Assembly (NCBI GenBank): GCA_900538575.1
Contig: UPZA01000004.1
Location: 171,731 to 235,730 of the forward strand
Direction: 5' to 3'
Length of the DNA stretch: 64,000 nucleotides
From: an uncultured Ruminococcus sp.
GTDB taxonomy: Bacteria; Bacillota; Clostridia; Oscillospirales; Ruminococcaceae
Under the pieces are notes generated by a model, which had not been told where the DNA came from, made no database searches, and saw only the letters and a list, made by a program, of their open reading frames with translations. This document shows positions 18,656-27,722 of the stretch, one piece after another (positions within the stretch are counted from its first letter, which is position 1; every line of letters begins with the position of its first letter). The translations under genes and the position numbers were made by a program.

Positions 18656-19057
18656 TCAGTTGTAATCGTCTTCGTGATCGTCGCAATCATGAACGTCATA
18701 TCCTATCATATCCCGGCCTCTCGTTCTGTAACGGTCGCGCTGTATATTAATATATTTATCAAGCTGCTCCAATACCTTTCTTGGAGCCTTAACGGATTTT
18801 ATTTCCTTGATAGGCGTATCCGTATCTCTGACATACAATATAATAGTTCCGCAACCGAATATTCTCTGTTTCAAAGGAAGCATCAGCTTTTTGTCTGTCA
18901 CAGTATATAAATCGAGCTCATCCTCCGCAAGACTAAGTAGACCAACTCTTGTAATAAATTTATTTTCCGTAAGAAAATATCTTGTAAACGAAAGCGGAAG
19001 TCCGAAAAGAGTACGCTTTTTGTCCGTCCAAATATAATCTATTTCATTTTTGCCCAT
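18656..19057 (-). CDS. Small PH-domain-like (bPH) hypothetical protein
   Basis: 133 residues from ATG 19057, chosen because GGAG lies 8 bases before it; an open frame extends upstream to 19144 but overlaps the GH31 end. The sequence is mostly beta strands (TRYFLTENKFITRVGLL, DELDLYTVTDKKLMLPL, GTIILYVRD) followed by a helix (KVLEQLDKYINIQRDRYR) and an Asp/His-rich tail (DVHDCDDHEDDYN). The pattern resembles bacterial PH domains of the YdbS/bPH_2 type, but without membrane helices. The acidic tail could bind metal; this is a guess. The function is unknown. Confidence 0.65.
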   Translation of the reverse strand: MGKNEIDYIWTDKKRTLFGLPLSFTRYFLTENKFITRVGLLSLAEDELDLYTVTDKKLMLPLKQRIFGCGTIILYVRDTDTPIKEIKSVKAPRKVLEQLDKYINIQRDRYRTRGRDMIGYDVHDCDDHEDDYN

Positions 19058-19097
19058 TTCAAAACTCCGTTTATCAGGAGAGAGTCGTCTCTCCTGA

Positions 19098-21452
19098 TTA
19101 TAAATTAATAATAATCTGACTGTTATCGGCAGCCGGCGCGTCAAAGACCTTACCCTCTGCCGTGATTTTAAATGCTCTGCCGCTTGTATAAGTTACGCAG
19201 ATCTCATTTCCGTTTCTTTCGGCCTTCATAGACATAACCCTATTGGCGTCAATATCATAAACCTCAGTCTCCGACGATTTTCCGTCCTCAAGATTATATA
19301 TAACCGCGTTTGCATTATTAATATAATCATATTCAAAGCTGTTGTTAAAATCGCCGTAAACAATAATAGATCCGGGCTTTGCTAATACAGGCATTTCCAG
19401 ATATGAACATTTCTTCTTTACATATCTTCCGCCCTCAATAGTTTCTCCGGTAATAATATCGGTCCACTTTCCTTCCGGAAGATAATACTGAACCACTCCG
19501 TCTTCACTGAGAACCGGAGCGCAAAGGAGATTATCACCCAGCATATATTGTCTGTCAAGGAAAAGACAAGCCGGATCTTCCGCGAAATCTATAACCATGG
19601 CTCTCATCATAGGAACGCCGGTAGACGATGTCTTGACAGCCTGCGAGAACAAATACGGCATAAGTCTGCCCTTAAGCTTTGTAAAGAACCTAAGTACTGC
19701 GCAAGCGTTTTCAGGGTTTTCGGGAGTATCATCCTCATAAGCCCACGGAACCCTGTAAGAGGTTGAACCGTGCAGACGGCTGTGAGTTGACATCAGACCG
19801 AACGCGCACCATCTTTTATAAACGTCAGGAGATGCGGTAGCCTCAAAACCGCCGATATCATGACTAAAATATCCGAAACCGGACGCACAGAGCGAAAGAC
19901 CGCCTCTGAGAGTTTCTGCCATTGAAGAATATTCGGCTGAACAATCGCCGCCCCAATGAACCGGGAACTGCTGTCCGCCGGCCGTTGCGCTTCTGGCAAA
20001 CAGACAAGCCTGATTCTCTCCGTAATAATCCTTAAGAACATTAAAAACAAGCTTATTGTATAAATATGTGTAATAATTATGCATTTTAACAGGATCTTCA
20101 CCGCTGAAATACTTCACCTTTGTAGGTATTCTTTCGCCAAAGTCAGTTTTTATCGCAGTTACTCCCATATCGCATAAAGCGCGTATTTTTGACGCATACC
20201 ATTCGCATGCCTCAGGATTTGTAAAATCGACAATAGCCATGCCCGGCTGCCACATATCACACTGAAAAACGCTTCCGTCTGTATTTTTAATAAAGTAGCC
20301 GTTTTTAACTCCCTCGTCAAACAGACTTGAACGCTGCGCTATATACGGATTGATCCATACGCATATGCCCAGCCCTCTTTCCTTAAGCCTTTTGAGCATA
20401 GCCGGAGGATCCGGGAACTGAGTTTTATCCCAATCGAAATTACACCACTCGTATCCCTTCATCCAAAAGCAGTCAAAGTGAAACATCTGAAGAGGAATAT
20501 CCCTCTCGGCCATTCCGTCTATAAACGACGTTATCGTTTCTTCGTCATAGGTTGTAGTGAACGACGTAGACAGCCACAGACCGAACGTTTTGGCCGGAGG
20601 CAAGGCAGGTTTTCCCGTAAGCGTCGTATAATTTGACAATACCTCGTGCAGATTTTCTCCGCCGATAACAAAATATTCAATTTCCTCGCCCGGAACGGTT
20701 ATTGAAACCTTAGACACGGTATCAGACGCAATTTCATAGGAAACCTTATCGGAACTGTTGACAAAAACTCCGTATCCGTTAGATGAAATGTAAAAAGGAA
20801 CGCATTTATAGCTCTGGTCAGAGCAAGTGCCTCCGTCGGAATTCCACATTTCAACGTTCTGACCGTTTTTAACAAAGGTAGTAAATTTTTCACCAAATCC
20901 GTAAATACATTCTCCTATACCGAGAGTAAGCTGCTCTCTTATATATGTGTTATGCTCGTCTGCCGGATAGCTCCAAAAGCTGTCGTCCCGCATGCTGTTG
21001 ATACGGTTATCGGCTCTGAACTGATTTTCTTCAATATAAGACGTAGCTCTCCATGCTCCGCCGGTAAGACGTTTTCCCTTATAGCTGAATTCAACGTCCC
21101 AGTCAAAGCCTTTCTTTATTCTCACCTTAGTGCTGCCGGAAGTCATCTCAGCAAAATCTTCTCCGGTCTTTATCTCCGGAATATAGCCCTGATCTTCATT
21201 AAGCTCAAATTTAGGAGCATTTTTCAAAGTTCCCTTATGATGAACAACAGACACCTTAATAACGTCCGGAGCAGTTGATTTATAAGTGATCTCAAAGGTA
21301 ACTCCGCCAAGAGTCATAGCTCTGTTATAAATCGCCGAAGAGGTTGCAAAAACTGTTATTGAATTAGGAGTTGTCGTTATTTCATAGGCCATAACGGCAT
21401 AATTCACGTTAAAACCCCTTTGATTAAGCCAAAATCCGTCTGAAAATTTCAT
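19098..21452 (-). CDS. GH31 alpha-xylosidase (YicI type)
   Basis: A 784-residue cytoplasmic glycosidase that would remove alpha-1,6-xylose from the non-reducing end of xyloglucan oligosaccharides. There is no signal peptide. The nucleophile Asp is in KTDFGERIP (about residue 437) and the acid/base Asp in WGGDCSAEYSS (about 502). The 65-residue spacing and the FGERIP context match E. coli YicI rather than alpha-glucosidases. The N-terminal beta-sandwich, the FGLWLSTSFTT entry to the barrel and the C-terminal beta domains are all present. It appears to be a single gene. With GH95 further along, it fits xyloglucan use. Confidence 0.93.
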   Translation of the reverse strand: MKFSDGFWLNQRGFNVNYAVMAYEITTTPNSITVFATSSAIYNRAMTLGGVTFEITYKSTAPDVIKVSVVHHKGTLKNAPKFELNEDQGYIPEIKTGEDFAEMTSGSTKVRIKKGFDWDVEFSYKGKRLTGGAWRATSYIEENQFRADNRINSMRDDSFWSYPADEHNTYIREQLTLGIGECIYGFGEKFTTFVKNGQNVEMWNSDGGTCSDQSYKCVPFYISSNGYGVFVNSSDKVSYEIASDTVSKVSITVPGEEIEYFVIGGENLHEVLSNYTTLTGKPALPPAKTFGLWLSTSFTTTYDEETITSFIDGMAERDIPLQMFHFDCFWMKGYEWCNFDWDKTQFPDPPAMLKRLKERGLGICVWINPYIAQRSSLFDEGVKNGYFIKNTDGSVFQCDMWQPGMAIVDFTNPEACEWYASKIRALCDMGVTAIKTDFGERIPTKVKYFSGEDPVKMHNYYTYLYNKLVFNVLKDYYGENQACLFARSATAGGQQFPVHWGGDCSAEYSSMAETLRGGLSLCASGFGYFSHDIGGFEATASPDVYKRWCAFGLMSTHSRLHGSTSYRVPWAYEDDTPENPENACAVLRFFTKLKGRLMPYLFSQAVKTSSTGVPMMRAMVIDFAEDPACLFLDRQYMLGDNLLCAPVLSEDGVVQYYLPEGKWTDIITGETIEGGRYVKKKCSYLEMPVLAKPGSIIVYGDFNNSFEYDYINNANAVIYNLEDGKSSETEVYDIDANRVMSMKAERNGNEICVTYTSGRAFKITAEGKVFDAPAADNSQIIINL

Positions 21453-21595
21453 ATTTTCAAACTCCTTCCGTTTTTCATAATAGTACTATCATTTTAACAT
21501 AATACTCTTTATATGTCAATTAAAATTCATCATATTTATATAGTATTAACCTATCTGTTGTGCTTTTTAATCACATGTTTATCCTATTAAATTTA

Positions 21596-23950
21596 TCAGC
21601 ACTTCTTTATTTTCGCAAAATTAGCCATAATTTTTTTCGTTCCTACCTTATCGAAGGCAATTTCCAGCATTGCGTCGTTTGCCATTTTCTTAACGCTTAG
21701 AATAGTTCCCTCTCCGAATATATTATGCATTACCTTTTCCCCGACTGAATAAACGGTATTTGCAGGTAAATCAGACGGTTTCGCCGTTTTGATCTTAGCG
21801 ATTTGCTGCTGCAACGATATAGACGAGCTTGCGTTTGTAACAGGCGGCTTATCTGTTTTGGCAATAATTGTGTTATCATGCTTGTCTATAAGAGTCTTAT
21901 CTATTTCTCTGATAAATCTGGAGGTTGTATTCCGCTGCGTGGTTCCAAAAAGCATTCTTTGTGCAGCGCTGCTTAAATATAGTCTTTTTCTGGCTCTTGT
22001 AATAGCGACATAAGCCAGTCTGCGTTCTTCTTCAATTTCCGAATCACTGTTAAGACATCTGCCGCTTGGGAAAATACCGTCCTCCATACCTATTGCAAAT
22101 ACATTATTAAATTCAAGTCCTTTTGCTGAATGAACCGTCATCATAACTACAGCGTCGGTATCGGCGTCCATTTTATCAAGGTCGGTATACAGCGATATTT
22201 CCTCAAGGAATTCATTTAAGGACGGTTCGTCGCTTTCACTAATATATGAAACAATTGTAGATTTTAATTCGCTGATATTCTCTAACTTCGTTAATCCGTC
22301 GTCTCCGAGACTTTTCATATATTCGAGATAACCGGTTCGCTCCAGAAGAAAATCAAAAAATTCATCTAAGGGCATTTCTTCTGACGCGGACTGCAATTCA
22401 GAAAACATTTCCGCAGCGGCTTTAAGAACTCCCGCTTTTTTTGAAAGTAAAGGATAATCGCCGGCATTTTTCATTACTTCTATCGGAGAAAGACCAAGGT
22501 CGGATGTAATATCGTTAATAAGGCTTAACGTACTGTCGCCTATACCTCTCTTAGGCTCGTTGACTATTCTTCTGAATCTAAGTATATCATTTTCATTATT
22601 TATGACTGCAAGATAAGACGTCAAATCCTTAATTTCCTTACGGTCATAAAATCTCATACCTCCGAATACACGATACGGAATACCGCTTTTTACAAACGCC
22701 TGCTCTATAGTATTGGACTGGGCGTTCATTCTATATAAAACCGCGCTGTCCCCGAACTTATCGCCGTTTTTTATACTTTCAAGTATAGCGGAGGCTATAA
22801 ATGACGCCTCGTCACGCTCGTCCCTTGCCCTGTACCAAACTATCCTTTCGCCTTCACCGCTGTCGGTCCATAATTTTTTTGATTTTCTTTCTGAATTATT
22901 TTTTATTACAGAGTTTGCCGCGTCCAGTATATTCTGCGTTGAACGGTAATTCTGTTCAAGCCTTATTACCTTGCAAGCATTATATTGCTTTTCAAAATTC
23001 AATATATTTTCAATTGTAGCCCCTCTGAATTTATAAATACTCTGATCATCGTCTCCCACCACGCACAGATTATTGTGCTTTGCCGACAAAAGACTTACCA
23101 GCCTGAACTGAGCGTGATTAGTATCCTGATATTCGTCTACCATTATATATTTATATCTGTTCTGGTAATATTCAAGAGCGTCGGGATAATCGGTGAGTAT
23201 TCTTACCGTAAGATTTATAATATCATCAAAGTCCACTGCGTTTGAGGCGAATAATCTTTTCTGATATTCCCTGTAAACCCTTGAAATCACAGTTTTTCTG
23301 TAATCCTTACCAACTCTTTCTTCATAATCGTCAGGATTCAAAAGACTGTCCTTAGCAGATCCGATTTCCGATAAAACAGCCTTTGGCGATAATTGCTTTT
23401 CCGATATGCCAAGATCTGTCATACAAGCTTTTATTACCCTCTGGCTGTCGTCGGAATCATAAATTGTAAAACTGCTCTGGTAACCCAGCCTTTCAATATC
23501 TCGTCTCAGGATTCTTACGCACGCCGAATGAAAGGTCGCAGCCCTGATATCTGAAGCTTCTTCGCCCAGCATTGTATAAAGCCTCTCCTTTAATTCTCCG
23601 GCCGCCTTATTTGTAAATGTAATTGCCAGAATGTTCCAAGGCTTTATCGGTTCATGTGCAACAGCGTCTCTGAGAGAAGATAAACTAACTTCTTCTCCTT
23701 TTAAATAATTTTCAAGTAAAAGACAGTCGTCTTCATTTCCCTGATATGAAATATCGAAATAAGCGTTACCGAAATTAATCATATTCGCAATACGGTTTAC
23801 TATAACCGTAGTCTTTCCGCTGCCTGCCCCGGCAAGAACCAGAACGGGCCCTTTAACGGAAAATACAGCTTCCTTCTGGCGTTCGTTCATTCTTCCGAAA
23901 TATTTTTCAAGAGCTTTTCTTTTTAATTCAGTATAAAATGTTGATAACAT
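21596..23950 (-). CDS. pcrA: ATP-dependent DNA helicase PcrA/UvrD
   Basis: A superfamily-1A 3'-5' helicase for repair and removal of proteins from DNA. It has 784 residues, slightly longer than the family norm. Motif I GAGSGKTTV is near residues 39-47, followed by the Ia region AITFTNKAA, motif II DEYQDTNH, motif III GDDDQSIYKFRGA, motif IV LEQNYRST, motif V MTVHSAKGLEF and motif VI YVAITRARKRLYL. The C-terminus carries the Tudor-like module (GEKVMHNIFGEGTILSV) that binds RNA polymerase in PcrA/UvrD. It has its own spacer on both sides and is probably monocistronic. Confidence 0.96.
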   Translation of the reverse strand: MLSTFYTELKRKALEKYFGRMNERQKEAVFSVKGPVLVLAGAGSGKTTVIVNRIANMINFGNAYFDISYQGNEDDCLLLENYLKGEEVSLSSLRDAVAHEPIKPWNILAITFTNKAAGELKERLYTMLGEEASDIRAATFHSACVRILRRDIERLGYQSSFTIYDSDDSQRVIKACMTDLGISEKQLSPKAVLSEIGSAKDSLLNPDDYEERVGKDYRKTVISRVYREYQKRLFASNAVDFDDIINLTVRILTDYPDALEYYQNRYKYIMVDEYQDTNHAQFRLVSLLSAKHNNLCVVGDDDQSIYKFRGATIENILNFEKQYNACKVIRLEQNYRSTQNILDAANSVIKNNSERKSKKLWTDSGEGERIVWYRARDERDEASFIASAILESIKNGDKFGDSAVLYRMNAQSNTIEQAFVKSGIPYRVFGGMRFYDRKEIKDLTSYLAVINNENDILRFRRIVNEPKRGIGDSTLSLINDITSDLGLSPIEVMKNAGDYPLLSKKAGVLKAAAEMFSELQSASEEMPLDEFFDFLLERTGYLEYMKSLGDDGLTKLENISELKSTIVSYISESDEPSLNEFLEEISLYTDLDKMDADTDAVVMMTVHSAKGLEFNNVFAIGMEDGIFPSGRCLNSDSEIEEERRLAYVAITRARKRLYLSSAAQRMLFGTTQRNTTSRFIREIDKTLIDKHDNTIIAKTDKPPVTNASSSISLQQQIAKIKTAKPSDLPANTVYSVGEKVMHNIFGEGTILSVKKMANDAMLEIAFDKVGTKKIMANFAKIKKC

Positions 23951-24127
23951 TTATGATTCTCCAATCAAAATAAAAATATGATATTATTATAACATATTTT
24001 TGCCATTGTGAAAAGTCCCTGTAAAAATATAGTTTTTATTATCAAATAGACTATAATTGTTAAAAATATATCAGCTTATTAACACAAATTTAACATATTA
24101 TCTCTTTTTTATTAATCTGTTTTTTGA

Positions 24128-24209
24128 TATAATATTTAGCGTGTAGAGCACAAGATTAGAGAAAAGAAAAATAACTGGAAAAAAGGCGGAAGAAATTCCG
24201 TCTTTTTTC
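24128..24209 (+). ncRNA. Candidate small RNA of about 70 nt with extended -10 promoter
   Basis: TGATATAAT at 24125-24133 is an extended -10 box; the -35 region (24105-24110) is only T-rich. About 45 bases after the expected start (near 24140) comes a 13-bp terminator stem with a GAAA loop (24179-24208) ending in six T. The body is purine-rich and has no ORF. The 300-base spacer between pcrA and spoIVA otherwise holds only the spoIVA terminator and the pcrA promoter region. Confidence 0.42.
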
Positions 24210-24222
24210 TCTTAAAATAAAA

Positions 24223-24245
24223 CAGCGGACATATAATGTCCGCTG
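24223..24245 (-). terminator. Terminator of spoIVA
   Basis: CAGCGGACAT and ATGTCCGCTG form a perfect 10-bp stem with a 3-base loop, followed on the minus strand by TTTTATTTT. It is 9 bases past the spoIVA stop. Confidence 0.85.
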
Positions 24246-24253
24246 AATTATTT

Positions 24254-25729
24254 TCAAAGTATAAAGCATATAAGTCCGCTGCAGCCCTCGTTGATAACTC
24301 TCTGCAAGGTTTCCTGAAGCTTCATTCTTGCCTCAACCGGCATTTTATAAAGCTTATTATGAAGTCCTTCGTTTACCAGCTCATGCAGCGATTTTCCAAA
24401 AATATTTGATTCCCAGATTTTCTTCGGATTTTCTTCGAATCCGGAAAGCAGATACATAACAAGCTCCTCGCTCTGCTTTTCAGTTCCGACAATCGGGCTG
24501 ACAGTGGTATTGATAGCCGCCTTCATCAGATGTATCGACGGAGCGGAGGCCTTGAGCTTAACTCCGTATTTTCCTCCCTGTTTAATAATTTCAGGTTCTT
24601 CAAGTGAAAGCTCGTCAATATCCGGCATTACTATTCCATAACCGGTAGCCTCAACCTCGTCAAGCGCAGGCTTAATTTTCATGAATTGCTTCTTAATATT
24701 ATTAAGCTCCATAAGAACAGGCAGCAAATCGCTCTCATTAACTATTTCTATACCGGTAGCCTCTCCAAGTATTTTATAGAACAGACTGCTGTCCAGACTA
24801 ACCTGAATAGTAATGCTTCCCTTACCTAAATTCATATCGGCTACTCTTGAATCAACAACATATTGACACTTGCCCATAAGCTCCGCAGCTCTCTTGACCT
24901 CTCTGACTATCCTGACGTTTTCAGCAGCTTCCCTTACGGCTGAAAATACTTCATTTTTTAGCCAATGGCCCTTTTCAAGGCCTGTAATCCACTTTTCCAT
25001 TCGAATATTTATTTCCTTGATTGGAAAAGCGAACAGAACCTGAGTAATAATATCCCTAATATCCTGTTCATTAAGCTCAAGACAATTAACCGGAATTACG
25101 GTTGCCGAATATTTTTCAGAAAGCTCGCTGCATAAAGCTTTAGCGTCTTCCGAGCGAGGATTAACGCAGTTCATTATAACCACAAACGGCTTATCGATTT
25201 CATTCAGTTCGTTAATAACCCTCTCTTCAACCTCGGCATATTCATCCCTGGGAATATCAGAAATACTTCCGTCGGCAGTAACCACAAGACCGATAGTAGA
25301 ATGCTCGGATATGACCTTTCTTGTACCTATTTCTGCCGCCATATTAAACGGAACCTCTTCCTCAAACCACGGCGTCTGGACCATTCTCGGAGCAGAATTT
25401 TCTATATATCCTATTGAGCTGGGAACTATGTACCCAACGCAGTCTATCATTCTCACATTGAATCTCGCGCCGTCTCCCAGATTTACTTCAACCGCCTCTT
25501 CCGGAATAAACTTAGGTTCAGTCGTCATTATAGTTTTTCCGGCTGCGGACTGAGGAAGCTCGTCAACAGCCCGTTCCCTCTTAAAATCGCTTTCAATGTT
25601 AGGTATCACCAGAGACTCCATAAACCTTTTAATAAAGGTCGATTTGCCTGTCCGGACAGGTCCGACAACGCCAATATATATGTCGCCGTCAGTTCTGCTG
25701 GCAATATCGCTGTAAATATCGTTTGTCAT
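24254..25729 (-). CDS. spoIVA: Stage IV sporulation protein A, spore coat ATPase
   Basis: SpoIVA polymerises on the forespore surface with ATP and forms the basement layer of the spore coat. 491 residues is the usual length. An N-terminal TRAFAC-like ATPase domain has Walker A GPVRTGKSTFIKRF (about residues 24-33) and MIDCVGY; a long middle region and the conserved C-terminal tail follow. The sequence DIYSDIASRTDGDIYIGVVGP at the start is diagnostic of the family, split here only for clarity. It lies 135 bases downstream of sipL on the same strand. GGAG precedes ATG 25729. Expression in the mother cell under SigE is known in relatives and not verified here. Confidence 0.97.
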   Translation of the reverse strand: MTNDIYSDIASRTDGDIYIGVVGPVRTGKSTFIKRFMESLVIPNIESDFKRERAVDELPQSAAGKTIMTTEPKFIPEEAVEVNLGDGARFNVRMIDCVGYIVPSSIGYIENSAPRMVQTPWFEEEVPFNMAAEIGTRKVISEHSTIGLVVTADGSISDIPRDEYAEVEERVINELNEIDKPFVVIMNCVNPRSEDAKALCSELSEKYSATVIPVNCLELNEQDIRDIITQVLFAFPIKEINIRMEKWITGLEKGHWLKNEVFSAVREAAENVRIVREVKRAAELMGKCQYVVDSRVADMNLGKGSITIQVSLDSSLFYKILGEATGIEIVNESDLLPVLMELNNIKKQFMKIKPALDEVEATGYGIVMPDIDELSLEEPEIIKQGGKYGVKLKASAPSIHLMKAAINTTVSPIVGTEKQSEELVMYLLSGFEENPKKIWESNIFGKSLHELVNEGLHNKLYKMPVEARMKLQETLQRVINEGCSGLICFIL

Positions 25730-25863
25730 ATTAATCTCCGTTCTGCCGCAAACTTCAGATAATTTGAAACGAAAACCTCCTCAGCGGCATGACAGAGATT
25801 TCCGAGATTTTACCGCGTATACCGCTTACGGCGGCGGTATACACATTTTATTAAACCGCTTCA

Positions 25864-27402
25864 TTATACTATCGGAATCAACAGCATACCGCTCTTGGTT
25901 AACCGTTCTTCGTCTAAGTCGTTTTCTTCCATAATAGATCTGACAGAAGTGCTGTATCTCTTAGCTATCTCCCATATATCCTCTCCCTCAACGCCATAAT
26001 ATAGCTTAAGAGCATAATCTCCGTCTCGAACTTTTTTTACTGAGCCGTCAAAATTGACCTCGGTTACCGCTTCACATGATGATGACAGAAATACGTTTCC
26101 TGTGATTCTCAGATCAGCTTTAATGGAAATGCTGTTTGAAGACGTTATAGTATATGAACAATCAACAGATGTTACGTTTATATCAGCCGAAGAAGTTTCA
26201 GAAATGCCGTTTACAGGAATTGTATGCTCAAACGCTTCGGTCTTTTCAATTATAGCCGGCATACCGGTTTCATTTTTTATCATAACGCAGTAATCGATCA
26301 TACCGCTGACTACAAGAGTTTTTTCCTCATTGTTTACAGCCGTATTTATATTTTTCGGTACGCACCATGTATCATATACACACTCAACATTTCCATTTTC
26401 ACTTTCAATTGTCAGCTTTTCCTGTATAAGCTCGTTAATTTCAACCGGAGCCTGTTCTATTTTCAGCCTTGACGACGCAAATTCACATGGAAATGATGTT
26501 GAATAAACGTCAGTAACTAATTCCGCCGGAAGGTTTTTCACCGCGCTGCAGCTTACGTTTATTCTCAGCTCACACTTTAATATTCTTGCGTCGCCGTTGC
26601 TGTCCGCAGACGCTGTTACATCGCAGGAAGCTGTTTCCGCCTTAACCGAGCACGTAAAGCTTTCGTCAAGACCGTCCATATCCACAATCTGACTGAAAGG
26701 TACCGGAAATTTCATAGATTCAAGACCGTTTTCACATGAATATAAAACGCAGACTGAAGCTTCGCCCTTTAAAACAAGCTTATTTGCCACTATCTTTTTG
26801 TCCGTCACATTTATAACGGAATAGGTTCGAATAATGCTTATTACCGGTTGATTAGAAGAATTAAGTTCAAAATCTTCAGACGCAGAAATTGATTTGAATG
26901 CAGATATTTTCTTAGCCGCAAATTCTACAGGAAGCTTTTTCATCTGAGCATTCATTCCGAATATGTCGCAGATTACTTCCTGAGTTCTTTCACCTGTTAT
27001 TTTAATTTTTATCGAAACCGCACCCCGCATATCTATACGTCTCTGATTTACTACGCGGCAATTAATATGATCTGTTTTCGGAACAAGTGTTACGCTGGGC
27101 TTTTCAGCAGTTTCAGAAAGCTGTATACTTTTATTGAAGGTCATCTTCTGACAAATGCATTGCAGAGTATTGCTTTGCTCTGAACAATATAGTATTTTTA
27201 TATCCGCCTGAAGCTCGTATGAAACAGTATCGCCATTTATGCTGTATGAAAGAACAGACGGAACTATACAGCATTTTACAAGCTTGAAAATATCCGGAAA
27301 ATAATCCGGCAGTATGTAATCAAGCTCAACACTCTGCTCCTGTATTCCGTCAAAAATGCTTTCAGAAACTGTAAGCATTTCACGGTTAATCTTTAAATCC
27401 AT
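25864..27402 (-). CDS. sipL: SipL-like spore coat morphogenesis protein (SPOCS + LysM)
   Basis: A 512-residue protein close in length and layout to C. difficile SipL. It has SPOCS/DUF3794 repeats (for example ELDYILPDYFPDIFKLVKC at the start, and three beta-rich repeats up to about 450) and a C-terminal LysM domain (LYYGVEGEDIWEIAKRYSTS, then DLDEERLTKSGMLLIPI). In C. difficile the SipL LysM domain binds SpoIVA, and the two proteins depend on each other on the forespore. Adjacency to spoIVA in this window fits that partnership well. AGGAGG precedes ATG 27402. A generic SPOCS coat protein is the alternative. Confidence 0.85.
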   Translation of the reverse strand: MDLKINREMLTVSESIFDGIQEQSVELDYILPDYFPDIFKLVKCCIVPSVLSYSINGDTVSYELQADIKILYCSEQSNTLQCICQKMTFNKSIQLSETAEKPSVTLVPKTDHINCRVVNQRRIDMRGAVSIKIKITGERTQEVICDIFGMNAQMKKLPVEFAAKKISAFKSISASEDFELNSSNQPVISIIRTYSVINVTDKKIVANKLVLKGEASVCVLYSCENGLESMKFPVPFSQIVDMDGLDESFTCSVKAETASCDVTASADSNGDARILKCELRINVSCSAVKNLPAELVTDVYSTSFPCEFASSRLKIEQAPVEINELIQEKLTIESENGNVECVYDTWCVPKNINTAVNNEEKTLVVSGMIDYCVMIKNETGMPAIIEKTEAFEHTIPVNGISETSSADINVTSVDCSYTITSSNSISIKADLRITGNVFLSSSCEAVTEVNFDGSVKKVRDGDYALKLYYGVEGEDIWEIAKRYSTSVRSIMEENDLDEERLTKSGMLLIPIV

Positions 27403-27722
27403 TTATATACCTCCTAAATTCATCCAAGTCCGCCGCTTTTACATTTCGGACTTGTACTTGCTAAAACATTATATTCGTACATAGTAATTAATATTCCTTA
27501 TAAAAAAGCTGAAATTGATATTTAATTTAACCGCAAGTTTTTTACCCTTCCGCATTATATAAATATACGCCGTAACCCAAATAGAAAAGTCCTGTTCATT
27601 AAATGAACAGGACTAAATTTTTACTTTTTGGAATATCATCAGATTTATCAAAGCAGGATTTATTCAAAAAAATAAAAAACTCCGGTTAAAATAACCGGAG
27701 TTTTATAATTTTTAATATTAAA
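27403..27722. other. Spacer between sipL and dockerin gene with two hairpins
   Basis: No gene seen. It contains a perfect 12-bp stem with a 3-base loop at 27588-27614 (AGTCCTGTTCAT/ATGAACAGGACT) and the dockerin-gene terminator at 27676-27704. The first hairpin has a short T run on both sides and may be a second terminator. Confidence 0.6.
27676..27704 (-). terminator. Terminator of the dockerin-protein gene
   Basis: Thirteen-bp stem with an AAA loop, followed by TTTTTTATTTTTTT-like sequence on the minus strand, 19 bases past the stop. Confidence 0.85.
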
